DNA of 64,000 nt, from positions 4,030,001-4,094,000 of the forward strand of contig NZ_BLZR01000001.1 of assembly GCF_014193895.1 (NCBI RefSeq), given 5' to 3'. The notes beneath the pieces are model-generated. The model was given only the letters and a program-made list of their open reading frames with translations. It was not told where the DNA came from and ran no database searches. How positions within the stretch are numbered: the stretch's first letter is position 1; each line of letters begins with the position of its first letter. The stretch comes from Clostridium fungisolvens. GTDB lineage: Bacteria; Bacillota; Clostridia; Clostridiales; Clostridiaceae. Position numbers and translations under genes: made by a program. Shown here piece by piece: positions 16,831 through 26,505 of the stretch.

Positions 16831-18837
16831 TTACTCTTCAACTTTAAATTCAACAACATCGTAGTCTTCATACGCACATTTCTTATAATAACTTTTTGCA
16901 AGAACCAATATTCTGTATGAACCTTCTATAAATGGCATCAAAGTATAATAGCTCTTTCTTGAATATTTCTGTACCAATATCCAATTTCCTTTTTCCATTA
17001 GGTAGAACTCATAACAAACCTCTTTCCCACCACAACTTTCTACATTAATGTTTATTTCATCACTAATCTTATAAGAAGTTTTATTGCACAGTATTTTAGT
17101 TCCAGTTACTGGTGGTGCCTCATTTACATAAATAGTAATGGATTTTTTGCTATCAAACCCTTCTATGCACTTCTTATTTTTTGCATACATTTCTACTATA
17201 TACTTACCAGCTCTTTTTGGCTTAAAAGTAAACTTTTTGTTGGTTATAAAATCTGTTTCCTCAACTGTATGACCATCAATTAATATTGCATACTTTACTA
17301 AAGTATCCTTAGTATTTTGGCTTATTACCTCAAATTCAACATCATCATCTATCAGATAATACTCTTTAGACGGAAGAAGAACATAATCTATATTTCCTTC
17401 AATGTACTCTTTAACATTAAAATATATAAATTGATGACTATCATATTCTTTATCTGAATATTTATCTTTCACCTTAATTTCAAGTTCGTATTCACCAGAA
17501 ACCTCAGGTGTGAAATTAACCCAGTTAGCATTTCCATAGCTTACTCTTTCTTTTTCTTTTTTATCTTTATAAACCACAAAACTATACTTTGGATCTATAC
17601 CACCTTCTGTTATAACCTTTATATTTATCGGCTCATTTATTATATAGTGATTATTTCGATCCACCACTACATCTGTTATTTTTACAACCTTTTGTCTTTT
17701 TTTCTCCACAAAGAACTCTAGGCTTTTCTTATCTTCAAATTCACCTGTAAAAGATTCATCTCTAACAAACAAAGTAATTCTGTACTGTCCTTCATACTTA
17801 GGTTCCCACAAAAAACTGCTTGTCCTTATATATCCTGAATCTTCACCATAATTACCATCAATCTTGAACTTATATAGCAGGTGTTTTCCACCTTCAACTA
17901 CAGCTTTAAGTAAAATCTTACTTCCTTCTGCTTGAGGGGAATTAAGATCAGTAGTAAAGCTCTTTATATTTATAGCATGATACGGCTTTACCTCATACAC
18001 CATTATAGCTCTATCGTCGTATTCTCTCTCAGAATACATATCTCTTGCTAAACATAATATTTTATAACTTCCAGGTATCTTTTCACAAAAGCTTACCATT
18101 CTTCTTGAAGAATAATCTTGTATACAAACCGTCTTTCCATCTGGATTAATCTTCAAAAACTTATATAAAGTTGTTCTAGTATCATCTTGCCTTGTATATA
18201 CTTGAAATATTAACTCCTCTTCAACAAGTAAATCACTAGTAAGACATTTAAAATCTATAATCTCAGGTCTTGCTATATCCTTAACTCTAAAAGACACTGT
18301 CTTAAAGTCATCAAAATTATCTTTCGACTCAGGAACCTTGCACTCAACCAATATATCATGCTTACCCACTTCAGTAGCAGTGAAAGACAAGGTATTTTCT
18401 GTGCAATAATCTTTTATAAGCTCCCAACCATCTTTTCCACTAATCCAATATTTATACATAGATGGAGCACTATTAGTTTCAACCTGAATGGTTATCTTTT
18501 TTCCTATTTCTATTTCTTCACTTTCTATATATACATCTTTAATGAGATTTTCTGGTTTTTCACCTATAAGGAAATCGCCCCTTACTATAAAATCAAAAGG
18601 CTTTTTTGACCCTTCTTTTTTTACTTGTACCATTATAAAATACTTACCATCATTTTTTGGTATCCAAGTACAACTAGCATCTTTTGAAAAGTCTTTAATC
18701 TCATCCCATATACCATCTTTCCCCACTAAAAACTTAAAAAAATACTCTTCACTTGAATAATTACCTATACTTATGTTTATTGCTGCATCTTTTTCTTGAG
18801 GACTATTTTTGTCAAATACCAGAACTAACTCTTCCAT
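16831..18837 (-). CDS. Triple-tyrosine (Y_Y_Y) repeat protein, seven Ig-like modules
   Basis: A 668-residue protein made of about seven tandem modules of roughly 95 residues. Each has the pattern hydrophobic-Tyr-x-Phe, a central Trp or Leu with Ile-x-Asp-Tyr/Phe-Ser, then G-x-Y-x-I and a short Lys/Asp-rich link. Examples are KFLVGKDGIWDEIKDFS, YWISGKDGWELIKDY, FLKINPDGKTVCIQDYS and FYLMEKGNWILVQKYS. This matches the triple-tyrosine beta-sandwich found in sensory and surface proteins. There is no signal peptide, membrane span, LPxTG or enzyme domain, so the protein appears cytoplasmic or released unconventionally. GAGGTG precedes the ATG. It is transcribed alone. The function is unknown; a binding or scaffold role is inference. 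Confidence 0.85.
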   Translation of the reverse strand: MEELVLVFDKNSPQEKDAAINISIGNYSSEEYFFKFLVGKDGIWDEIKDFSKDASCTWIPKNDGKYFIMVQVKKEGSKKPFDFIVRGDFLIGEKPENLIKDVYIESEEIEIGKKITIQVETNSAPSMYKYWISGKDGWELIKDYCTENTLSFTATEVGKHDILVECKVPESKDNFDDFKTVSFRVKDIARPEIIDFKCLTSDLLVEEELIFQVYTRQDDTRTTLYKFLKINPDGKTVCIQDYSSRRMVSFCEKIPGSYKILCLARDMYSEREYDDRAIMVYEVKPYHAINIKSFTTDLNSPQAEGSKILLKAVVEGGKHLLYKFKIDGNYGEDSGYIRTSSFLWEPKYEGQYRITLFVRDESFTGEFEDKKSLEFFVEKKRQKVVKITDVVVDRNNHYIINEPINIKVITEGGIDPKYSFVVYKDKKEKERVSYGNANWVNFTPEVSGEYELEIKVKDKYSDKEYDSHQFIYFNVKEYIEGNIDYVLLPSKEYYLIDDDVEFEVISQNTKDTLVKYAILIDGHTVEETDFITNKKFTFKPKRAGKYIVEMYAKNKKCIEGFDSKKSITIYVNEAPPVTGTKILCNKTSYKISDEININVESCGGKEVCYEFYLMEKGNWILVQKYSRKSYYTLMPFIEGSYRILVLAKSYYKKCAYEDYDVVEFKVEE

Positions 18838-19182
18838 AAAATCTCAGCACCTCTTGTTTATTATTTTCACCCTTTGGTATATACCCCAATCTTAGGTATC
18901 TAATTTTTCTCTAACTGATTTAGTTAAATGCTTTTTTTCAGTAAAAGCTTTTTTAATATCTAAGGTTACATTAATACCTTTATCCATATTTATGAACTAC
19001 TATATCAAAATAATTATATTATATTTCCCATTAATTGTAAAATGATTGTTTTATTTTTACAATCTATATTGTATATTTCAGAAAACTCTTACTTTTTATG
19101 ATAAAACATAGAGTATCAAATAACAAGCTAAAGATTCCAATATTATCTATAAATTAAGATCTATATTTGAAAATACTATTTA
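18838..19182. other. Intergenic region, no gene seen
   Basis: AT-rich, holding the promoter side of the triple-tyrosine gene. No ribosome-binding-site-supported frame was found before the repeat element that starts at about 19183. Confidence 0.4.
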
Positions 19183-19374
19183 AGTTTAGAGGTTATGCAG
19201 GAGATGCTATATGAGCGAGCTATTAGAATTAAATGATTTTTTCAGATGGAATAGCGTTAATAAACTGTACTGTTCGAACGTAGTGAGTTTACAGTTTTAG
19301 CCATGGAATATGACAAAATCATATTAATTCTTTGCGTAAGCTCATTAAGGCATAGGATGCATAACCTCTAAATT
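19183..19374 (+). repeat. Long-hairpin repeat element, copy B (inverted relative to copy A)
   Basis: Same element as 9062-9253, in opposite orientation. The outer arms are TTTAGAGG (19185-19192) and CCTCTAAA (19365-19372): different sequence from copy A but again self-complementary. The internal 29-codon frame is at 19211-19300 (MSELLELNDFF...). It differs from copy A at three codons, all changing the residue, which argues against selection on a peptide. Confidence 0.8.
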
Positions 19375-19414
19375 TCATAAAGTCAAAATAATAAAAAGCT
19401 TGAAAGATGTTTTA

Positions 19415-19858
19415 TCATTCTTCCAAGCCTTTTTGTATTAATCTCTTTAATGAGTTATATAGTTTTAAATCATCATCTTCAGTTCTTTTCTTATGAGTTC
19501 CAGTTCTGCCACCACTTCTTCTAACTTTTTGAGATATATGTCTTTCAAAAAGCAGTCTATCGATATTTTTATCATCGTATATATTGCCTTTTGGGTTCAA
19601 CGCGTAGCATCCTCTTCCAAGAACCATTGCTGCCACTCCATAGTCCTGAGTTATTATTATATCCCCTTTTTTAGCGTTGTTTATTATATACATATCCACA
19701 CTTTGAAATCCACTTTCCACAATAACAATCCTGCTATAATCTGACGATATCAAATGATGCATATCGCAATATATATCAACTTCTATATTATGTTCCTTAG
19801 CTGCTTTTTCTATATATGCCTTCCCTGGGCAACCATCACCATCTACAATTATTTTCAT
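19415..19858 (-). CDS. YaiI/YqxD family protein (DUF188, PIN-like)
   Basis: A 147-residue protein of the YaiI/YqxD (DUF188) family. It has the N-terminal MKIIVDGDGCPGK motif with conserved acidic residues, a central SGFQSVDMYIINNAKKGDI, ITQDYGVAAMVLGRG and the C-terminal RRSGGRTGTHKKRTEDD. The fold is PIN-like, so a nuclease role is often proposed but not proven. The ATG at 19858 is chosen because GAAGGAGAG precedes it; an upstream ATG at 19906 would add 16 residues absent from relatives. It is a single gene. Confidence 0.9.
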   Translation of the reverse strand: MKIIVDGDGCPGKAYIEKAAKEHNIEVDIYCDMHHLISSDYSRIVIVESGFQSVDMYIINNAKKGDIIITQDYGVAAMVLGRGCYALNPKGNIYDDKNIDRLLFERHISQKVRRSGGRTGTHKKRTEDDDLKLYNSLKRLIQKGLEE

Positions 19859-20103
19859 GCTTCTCTCCTTCTTATTTTTTAATTGCTTAATATAAAGATA
19901 CTCCATCTTTTCTATGCAAACTCAGTTATTAATTCTACCAACCATTAGTGAGAAATAATTACTATTTGAGATTGGTCTATCTATACTAAGTATTCCCTTT
20001 ACTATCATACTTAATTTAATATTATTATTTCAATAAAGATGCTTCCATTATACTCTTTTGGTACCCCTATAAAAATATGTTTGAGAATATTGTTGAAATT
20101 AAT

Positions 20104-20134
20104 AGAAACTCAGCACTAATGCTGAGTTTCTTAA
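20104..20134 (-). terminator. Terminator of pgi
   Basis: The perfect stem AACTCAGCA/TGCTGAGTT with a four-base loop lies directly after the pgi stop codon. Confidence 0.8.
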
Positions 20135-20139
20135 AAAAA

Positions 20140-21489
20140 TTATAATCTGCCTTCAAGTTCTTTCTTTAAATCTTCAAAGCCTGGTTTTCCAAGTAAAGCA
20201 AACATATTTTTCTTGTATGCTTCAACACCTGGTTGATCAAATGGGTTTATTCCTAATAAGTGACCACTTATACCACATGCTTTTTCAAAGAAGTATACTA
20301 ATTGACCAAAGTAGTATGCTGAAAGTTCTGGAACATTAACAATAACGTTTGGAACTCCACCATCATTGTGAGCTAATACAGTACCTTGGAAAGCTTTCTT
20401 GTTTACGAAATCCATAGTTTTTCCTGCTACGAAGTTTAATCCATCTACATTGTCTTCAGTAGCTTCTATAGTTATTTCTTTCTTAGCTTTTTCTACGCTT
20501 ATAACAGTTTCAAATATATCTCTTCTTCCATCTTGGATATATTGTCCCATAGAGTGAAGATCTGTTGAGAAGTCAACTGCTGCTGGGAATATTCCCTTGT
20601 TGTCTTTTCCTTCTGATTCTCCGTATAATTGTTTCCACCATTCATTGAAGAAATGAACTGATGGTTCGTAGTTAACTAGTATTTCTATTGACTTACCTTT
20701 GTTGTAAAGAGCATTTCTAACTGCTGCATATTTGTAGCAATCATTATCAGCTAAAGAAGTATTTGCATAAGCTTCTCTTGCATCTGCAGCTCCTTGCATT
20801 ATTTCATCTATGTTGATTCCAGCTGCTGCTATTGGAAGAAGTCCAACTGCTGTTAAAACTGAGAATCTACCACCAACATCATCAGGAATAACAAAAGTTT
20901 CGTATCCTTCAGCGTCAGCTAAAGATTTTAATGCGCCTCTGCTCTTATCAGTTGTAGCAAATATTCTTTCCTTTGCTCCATCTTTACCATATTTCTTTTC
21001 CATATAGTCTTTAAATACTCTGAACGCGATTGCAGGCTCAGTTGTAGTACCTGATTTAGATATTACATTTACACTTATATCAAGACCTTCAACAGCCTCA
21101 AGTAATTCTGCCATATATGTTGAACTTATGTTATTTCCTACGTAGAATACAGCTGGTGCTTTTCTCTTGCTAGCTGGTAAACAGTTGTGGAAGTTATTTG
21201 TAAGCATTTCAATTGCAGCTCTTGCACCAAGGTAAGAACCACCGATACCTATAACTATAAGCGCATCAGAATCAGATTTTATCTTCTCTGCAGCTTTCTT
21301 TATTCTTGCAAATTCATCTTTGTCATAATTTACAGGAAGATCAACCCATCCTAAGAAATCTGAGCCAGCTCCTGTTTTGTTGTGTAACTTATTATGAGCA
21401 GAAAGAACCATGTCTTCCATATATCCTACTTCATACTCATGTAAGTAAGGTGCAACCTTTGATAGGTCTAAAGTTAATCCCTTTTTCAT
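20140..21489 (-). CDS. pgi: Glucose-6-phosphate isomerase
   Basis: A 449-residue enzyme interconverting glucose 6-phosphate and fructose 6-phosphate in glycolysis. It has the Gram-positive short form with GIGGSYLGARA, ISKSGTTTEPAIAFR, DDVGGRFSVLTAVGLLP and INPFDQPGVEAYKK. GGAGG lies seven bases before the ATG, and the codon choice looks like that of a highly expressed gene. It is monocistronic. It would take up glucose 6-phosphate formed from the glucose 1-phosphate released by the phosphorylases at 40-47 kb. Confidence 0.97.
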   Translation of the reverse strand: MKKGLTLDLSKVAPYLHEYEVGYMEDMVLSAHNKLHNKTGAGSDFLGWVDLPVNYDKDEFARIKKAAEKIKSDSDALIVIGIGGSYLGARAAIEMLTNNFHNCLPASKRKAPAVFYVGNNISSTYMAELLEAVEGLDISVNVISKSGTTTEPAIAFRVFKDYMEKKYGKDGAKERIFATTDKSRGALKSLADAEGYETFVIPDDVGGRFSVLTAVGLLPIAAAGINIDEIMQGAADAREAYANTSLADNDCYKYAAVRNALYNKGKSIEILVNYEPSVHFFNEWWKQLYGESEGKDNKGIFPAAVDFSTDLHSMGQYIQDGRRDIFETVISVEKAKKEITIEATEDNVDGLNFVAGKTMDFVNKKAFQGTVLAHNDGGVPNVIVNVPELSAYYFGQLVYFFEKACGISGHLLGINPFDQPGVEAYKKNMFALLGKPGFEDLKKELEGRL

Positions 21490-21551
21490 ATTACTACCTC
21501 CAAAATTTTAAGACTAATAGTATATTATATATTTTAATATTATAAGCAATT

Positions 21552-21637
21552 GAAAAATCGCTAATGCGTTTTTTATTGGTGATTTTTTTACGCATCTGCC
21601 TTTTCACAACTAATGTGAATAAATTCTGGCAAGCGAT
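21552..21637. repeat. Dispersed two-hairpin repeat M1, copy b (diverged)
   Basis: AAAAATCGCTAATGCG and TGGTGATTTTTTTACGCATC are followed by CTGGCAAGCG. The second hairpin of the family is conserved, the first is weaker. It lies between pgi and the small membrane gene at 21666. Confidence 0.7.
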
Positions 21638-21665
21638 AAAAAACAAAAAAATATTATCGTATGGT

Positions 21666-21890
21666 CTATCTTAACCACACTCTTGTAATAAATAGCATTA
21701 TAAGGGTAAAAATAATTATTGCGATTATTAGCATTGGTAGTATTATTATGTATTGAGCAATCATTATAGCTAAAAGATCTTTAAAGGTAGGTTTGTCCTG
21801 TTCTTGCTGTTCTTGCATTTCTTTTATAAATTGCTCTTCTTCACTTAGTATTTTCTCTTCTTTCTTCCCAACTTTGAACAATAATTTCAC
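21666..21890 (-). CDS. Small membrane protein with acidic coiled N-terminus
   Basis: A 74-residue protein. Residues 1-35 are highly charged and Glu/Gln-rich (SEEEQFIKEMQEQQEQD), probably helical. Residues about 38-70 are one or two hydrophobic spans ending in a basic tail. GAGGTG precedes the ATG at 21890. No family is recognised. It lies between pgi and opp with no operon partner evident. Confidence 0.72.
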   Translation of the reverse strand: MKLLFKVGKKEEKILSEEEQFIKEMQEQQEQDKPTFKDLLAIMIAQYIIILPMLIIAIIIFTLIMLFITRVWLR

Positions 21891-22135
21891 CTCATATTAA
21901 TTTATCATTTTGTATTATACCACAATAAGCTAGTACAAGAAATCTTTTCTATAATATTTTTCACCTTTAGAAAAAGGTTGTAAAAAGCTCTAATTTCTTA
22001 TTGCTCCTTTGTACTTTGTGTATATATTAAAAATTATCTATCTCATTAAGACCATTACATTTTTATCTACTATAATTATATTAAGTATATATTGTATTTA
22101 GCTTCATAATAAATTTGTAAAAATAGCCTAAATAG

Positions 22136-22164
22136 AAAAAAGCCTAAGCTTTGGCTTAGACTTT
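22136..22164 (-). terminator. Terminator of the opp operon
   Basis: On the minus strand GTCTAAGCC pairs with the GCTTAGGC segment and a T run follows, just after the oppF stop codon. Confidence 0.8.
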
Positions 22165-22172
22165 TATTTTAA

Positions 22173-23144
22173 TTAATCAACTAAGTGACAAGCAACCCAG
22201 TGTTCATTTCCAACATTCTTATATTCTGGAATCTGCTTAGAGCATTTTTCCATAGCATAAGGACATCTTGTGTGGAACTTACATCCTGATGGCGGATTTG
22301 CTGGTGAAGGGATATCACCTTTAAGCAGTATTCTTTCTCTCTTTAAAGTTGGATCTGGTACAGGAACTGCTGATAAAAGTGCCTTTGTATATGGGTGCAA
22401 TGGATTATCATATAATTCCTTTTTAGGAGCTAGCTCAACCATGCTTCCAAGATACATAACCCCAACTCTATGAGATATGTGCTTAACAACACTTAAATCA
22501 TGAGATATAAAAAGATAAGAAAATCCTCTTTCTTGCTGCAAGTCAGTCATAAGATTTATAATCTGAGACTGTATTGAAACATCAAGTGCAGAAACAGGCT
22601 CGTCTGCAACTATAAAACTAGGATTTAATATAAGTGCTCTTGCGATACCTATTCTCTGTCTTTGTCCACCTGAGAATTCATGTGGATATCTCTTCATATG
22701 ATATGCTGCAAGACCACTTCTCTCAAGTGTTTCTGCAACTAAGTCTGGAATCTGATCCTTAGTTGCTATGCCATGATCAAGCAAAGATTCACCTACAAGC
22801 TCTCCAACAGATAATCTTGGATTTAAAGAACTATAAGGATCTTGGAATATCATCTGCATCTTTGGTCTTATGGATCTTAAATCATTTTTACTTAATTCAA
22901 ATATATCTTTACCTTCAAATATTACTTTTCCTTCTGTTCTTTCAAGCAGTCTTAATATAGTCCTTCCAGTAGTTGATTTACCACAGCCTGACTCACCAAC
23001 TAAACCTAAAGTTTCTCCCTTTTTTAATTCAAAGGATACATCATCAACAGCTTTAACATTACCAACTGTTTTTTGTAATATTCCAGCTTTAATAGGGAAA
23101 TACTTTTTTAGATTTTCAACTTTTAATAGTGTATTATCTTCCAT
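22173..23144 (-). CDS. oppF: Oligopeptide ABC transporter ATPase OppF-type
   Basis: A 323-residue ABC ATPase energising peptide import. Walker A is GESGCGKSTTGR, the signature FSGGQRQRIGIARAL, Walker B FIVADEPVSALD and the switch His in ISHDLSVV. The C-terminal oligopeptide extension has four Cys (CKFHTRCPYAMEKCS, VACHL), probably for an iron-sulfur site as in this subfamily. The ATG at 23144 is one base after the oppD stop. An upstream ATG would overlap the GGAGGG ribosome binding site. It is the last of the four opp genes. Confidence 0.94.
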   Translation of the reverse strand: MEDNTLLKVENLKKYFPIKAGILQKTVGNVKAVDDVSFELKKGETLGLVGESGCGKSTTGRTILRLLERTEGKVIFEGKDIFELSKNDLRSIRPKMQMIFQDPYSSLNPRLSVGELVGESLLDHGIATKDQIPDLVAETLERSGLAAYHMKRYPHEFSGGQRQRIGIARALILNPSFIVADEPVSALDVSIQSQIINLMTDLQQERGFSYLFISHDLSVVKHISHRVGVMYLGSMVELAPKKELYDNPLHPYTKALLSAVPVPDPTLKRERILLKGDIPSPANPPSGCKFHTRCPYAMEKCSKQIPEYKNVGNEHWVACHLVD

Positions 23145-23145
23145 A

Positions 23146-24126
23146 TTATTTTCCCTCCTCATAAAGCCAGCATGAAACCTTGTGTATAGGACTTACATTT
23201 ATTAATGTTGGTTGCTTATCCTTACACTTGTTCATACATCTATCACATCTTGAATTAAAATAACAATTGTCAGGCATTCCTATTGGATTAGGAACTTGAC
23301 CTGGTATTGAATAAAGCTTATCCCCTGTTTCTTCAGTTAGAAGCGGTTTTGATTTAAGTAATCCTTGAGTATATGGATGAAGTGGATTCTTAAACAATTC
23401 TTCAACAGGTGCCTCTTCTATAACCTTACCTGCATACATTACTACTACATAATCAGCCATTTCAGCAACTACTCCAAGATCATGTGTTATAAGCATAATC
23501 GAAGTATTTAACTTCTTCTTTATATCTCTCATAAGATCAAGAATTTGAGCTTGTATTGTAACGTCTAACGCTGTAGTAGGCTCATCTGCTATAAGAAGTT
23601 TAGGGTTACAGCTAACAGCCATAGCTATCATAACTCTTTGTCTCATACCTCCTGAAAGTTCATGAGGATATGATTTCATTATTTGTTCAGCTCTAGGAAT
23701 TCCAGTGATTTTTAGAACCTCTATTGCTTTTTCTTCAGCTTCATGTTTTGAAAGTTTTTGATGAAGTATTATTGCCTCAGTTAATTGTTCTCCAATTCTA
23801 AAAACTGGATTAAGAGATGTCATAGGCTCTTGAAATATTACCGAAACCTCATTACCTCTCATATTTCTTAATTCTTCTTCAGTAAACTTTAGTATGTCTT
23901 TTCCATTAAATAGTATCTCTCCACCAACTATCTTTCCTGGAGGATTAGGGATTAGTTTCATTAGTGACATCGCAGTAACCGATTTACCACAGCCTGACTC
24001 ACCAACAACACATACAGTTTCCCCTTCTCTTATATTAAAGCTAACATCATTAACAGCTTTAACAATACCACCACCAGTGTAGAAATAAGTCTTTAAGTTT
24101 TTAAATTCTACTAAATTTTTAGCCAT
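23146..24126 (-). CDS. oppD: Oligopeptide ABC transporter ATPase OppD-type
   Basis: A 326-residue ABC ATPase with Walker A GESGCGKSVTAMS, signature LSGGMRQRVMIAMAV, Walker B LLIADEPTTALD and the OppD-type C-terminal extension with Cys residues (CYFNSRCDRCMNKC). AGGAGG precedes the ATG at 24126. It lies 12 bp downstream of oppC and is directly coupled to oppF. It would pair with OppF as a heterodimer under the OppB/OppC pore. Confidence 0.94.
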   Translation of the reverse strand: MAKNLVEFKNLKTYFYTGGGIVKAVNDVSFNIREGETVCVVGESGCGKSVTAMSLMKLIPNPPGKIVGGEILFNGKDILKFTEEELRNMRGNEVSVIFQEPMTSLNPVFRIGEQLTEAIILHQKLSKHEAEEKAIEVLKITGIPRAEQIMKSYPHELSGGMRQRVMIAMAVSCNPKLLIADEPTTALDVTIQAQILDLMRDIKKKLNTSIMLITHDLGVVAEMADYVVVMYAGKVIEEAPVEELFKNPLHPYTQGLLKSKPLLTEETGDKLYSIPGQVPNPIGMPDNCYFNSRCDRCMNKCKDKQPTLINVSPIHKVSCWLYEEGK

Positions 24127-24138
24127 CCTTTTATCCTC

Positions 24139-25083
24139 CTACACTTTAAGTTTAGGATCTAATGCGTCTCTTAATCCATCACCAAATAGGTTTATTGCCA
24201 TAACCGTTAAGAATATGCATATTCCAGGTGGCATCCAAAGCCATGGTTGAAATTGAAGTGCATATGAGTCCTGTGCTGCTTGTATCATATTTCCCCAAGT
24301 AGGTGTTGGTGGCGTTACTCCAAGACCTAAGAAGCTTAGAGCCGATTCCGTAAGAATGGCACTACCAATTCCTAAAGTTGCAGTAACTATTATAGATGCT
24401 AATGTATTTGGAAGTAAGTGTACAAACATCTTTCTTCTATCTTTTAAACCGAGAGCTTCCGCAGCTTGCATAAATTCTTGTTCTCTAAGAGATAAAATTT
24501 GGCCTCTTACTAAACGTGCAAGACTCGGCCAGCTTAAAACACCTATTACAATCATAACAACATATATCTTATATTTAGGGTTGATTCCCATATCCATCAT
24601 AACTGCACCGATCATTATTAAAAGCGGTAAAAATGGAAAACATAATAATATATCTACAAATCTCATTATTAAGGAATCAATAATCCCACCATAATAACCA
24701 GCCATTATACCAAGTGCTGTTCCTATAATAACCTCTATACTTACAGCAACAACACCAACAGCAAGAGATATTCTTCCTCCATACATAAGTCTTGCAAGCA
24801 CATCTCTACCAAGATTATCTGTTCCAAGTGGATGTTGTGCTGTAGGATCTGCTAATGCATTTAGAAGATCTGACTTTTCCCAAAGCATTGTAGTACCTCC
24901 GCCTCTTATAAGCTCATCTATCCATGGTCCTATATAGGAGAAGATAATTAATGCGAGCAATATATATAAACCAGCCATTGCAAGTTTGTTTTTTCTTAAA
25001 TTCTTCCAAGCTAAACTCCAAGGGCTTTCAATCTTTTCTTTCTTATTAACAACTTCTTTAGCCTTAGGTTCTTTTTTTATCAT
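24139..25083 (-). CDS. oppC: Oligopeptide ABC transporter permease OppC-type
   Basis: A 314-residue inner membrane permease. The Lys-rich cytoplasmic N-terminus leads to a first span at about 35-55. The periplasmic-type loop with HPLGTDNLGRDVLARLMYG is the OppC signature, and the EAA loop QAAEALGLKDRRKMFVHLLPN contacts the ATPase. Five further spans follow. GGAGGTGG precedes the ATG at 25083. It lies 12 bp after oppB. Confidence 0.94.
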   Translation of the reverse strand: MIKKEPKAKEVVNKKEKIESPWSLAWKNLRKNKLAMAGLYILLALIIFSYIGPWIDELIRGGGTTMLWEKSDLLNALADPTAQHPLGTDNLGRDVLARLMYGGRISLAVGVVAVSIEVIIGTALGIMAGYYGGIIDSLIMRFVDILLCFPFLPLLIMIGAVMMDMGINPKYKIYVVMIVIGVLSWPSLARLVRGQILSLREQEFMQAAEALGLKDRRKMFVHLLPNTLASIIVTATLGIGSAILTESALSFLGLGVTPPTPTWGNMIQAAQDSYALQFQPWLWMPPGICIFLTVMAINLFGDGLRDALDPKLKV

Positions 25084-25095
25084 TTATTCCACCTC

Positions 25096-26061
25096 CTATT
25101 TCAATCTTATTCTTGGGTCAACCAAAGCATATGCCACGTCTGCAAGTAGGTTTCCTAAAAGTGTTAAAATGGCAAGCATTAAGTTTGTACCCATTAGAAG
25201 GTAGTAATCTCTTGAATTAACTGCAGCAAGTTGAACAGGTCCTATTCCAGGCCAGTTAAATATACTTTCTGTCAGTGTAGCTCCAGAAAATAAACCTGGG
25301 ATTGAAAAACCTAATAATGTAATGACAGGGATAAGTGCATTTCTTAAGGCATGTTTGTAAATAACAACCTTTTCCTTAAGTCCCTTTGCTCTTGCAGTTC
25401 TTATAAAGTCTTGTCTTATAACTTCAAGCATACTTGAACGAGTATATCTCATCCAACCTGCTACTGAACCGAGTGTTAAAACTATAAGCGGTAAAAGCAT
25501 ATGCTTTATAACATCTAAAAAATATTCGAAGCCAGTATAATGACTTCCTGCTGTTGTCATACCTGAGAATGGTAGTATCTTTAAATCTACACCAAACCAT
25601 TTTATAAGTAATAATCCGAAAAAGAATGAAGGAATAGATATTCCTATGAGTGCGAAAATAGTAAACACTTTATCAAATAGTGAATACTGCTTTGTGGCTG
25701 AAACAACTCCTATTGGAACTGCTATTAAAACTCCTAACACAAGTGAAGCAAGTGATAGGTAAAAAGAATTTGGTATAAAATCCTTCATTACTTGTGATAC
25801 AGGTTTTTGATAATACATACTTTCACCAAGGCTTCCCTTAGTTACAAGTTCCTTTACCCAATAATAATATTGAGTAGGCTTTGATTGATCCAAGTGATAC
25901 ATTGCTCTTAATTCCTGTTTTCTTTCAACACTCATATGTGGGTCCATATTAGCAGTAATTGGATCACCTGGTGCTAACGCGAAAATTAAGAAAATGATTA
26001 ATGATATACCAACTATTGTCGGTATCATTTGAAGTAGTCTTCTTATAATGTACTGTCTCAT
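25096..26061 (-). CDS. oppB: Oligopeptide ABC transporter permease OppB-type
   Basis: A 321-residue permease beginning MRQYIIRRLLQMIPTIVGIS, the typical OppB start, and ending LLADVAYALVDPRIRLK. The EAA loop is RTARAKGLKEKVVIYKHALRN. The ATG at 26061 has AGGGGGG five bases upstream; an in-frame upstream start would add a non-conserved extension. It is the first gene of oppBCDF. No oppA precedes or follows it in this window. Confidence 0.94.
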   Translation of the reverse strand: MRQYIIRRLLQMIPTIVGISLIIFLIFALAPGDPITANMDPHMSVERKQELRAMYHLDQSKPTQYYYWVKELVTKGSLGESMYYQKPVSQVMKDFIPNSFYLSLASLVLGVLIAVPIGVVSATKQYSLFDKVFTIFALIGISIPSFFFGLLLIKWFGVDLKILPFSGMTTAGSHYTGFEYFLDVIKHMLLPLIVLTLGSVAGWMRYTRSSMLEVIRQDFIRTARAKGLKEKVVIYKHALRNALIPVITLLGFSIPGLFSGATLTESIFNWPGIGPVQLAAVNSRDYYLLMGTNLMLAILTLLGNLLADVAYALVDPRIRLK

Positions 26062-26415
26062 CGTACCCCCCCTAAACTTTTTATTTTGCCTAAGCAAATA
26101 GGCTATACTTTTATATTTTGCCACTCTAAAAATTAAATTTTCCTACATCTATATAATGAAAAACTATGCTCAAATTAACGCAATTATGAGATTACTTTTA
26201 AATATATAGAATAATTAGATTAAATTTTTAAGATTAGCACTTTTAAGCACCTTTTCTTGCCAATGATTAAGAATTATTAGTTAAATATAGCATGTCCTAA
26301 AGATGTTTTGTTAAAATTCCAATTAAATTGTAAGAACGTTTAAAATACAACCCTGCTTTTGTATAAATTGCATAATATTAGCTATTTGGAATATTAGTTC
26401 ACCCTTGAGCTAATA

Positions 26416-26505
26416 TAAAAAAGTCGCTGAAGCGATCTTCTTCAGTGAGCTTTTTTAACGCATCTGCCTTTCCGAATGTATATGAGGAAAATTTGGCAGG
26501 CGAAT
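26416..26505. repeat. Dispersed two-hairpin repeat M1, copy c
   Basis: CGCTGAAG.../...CTTCAGTG with a T run, then CGCATCTGCC paired with GGCAGGCG. It is directly joined to M2 copy c. Confidence 0.8.
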
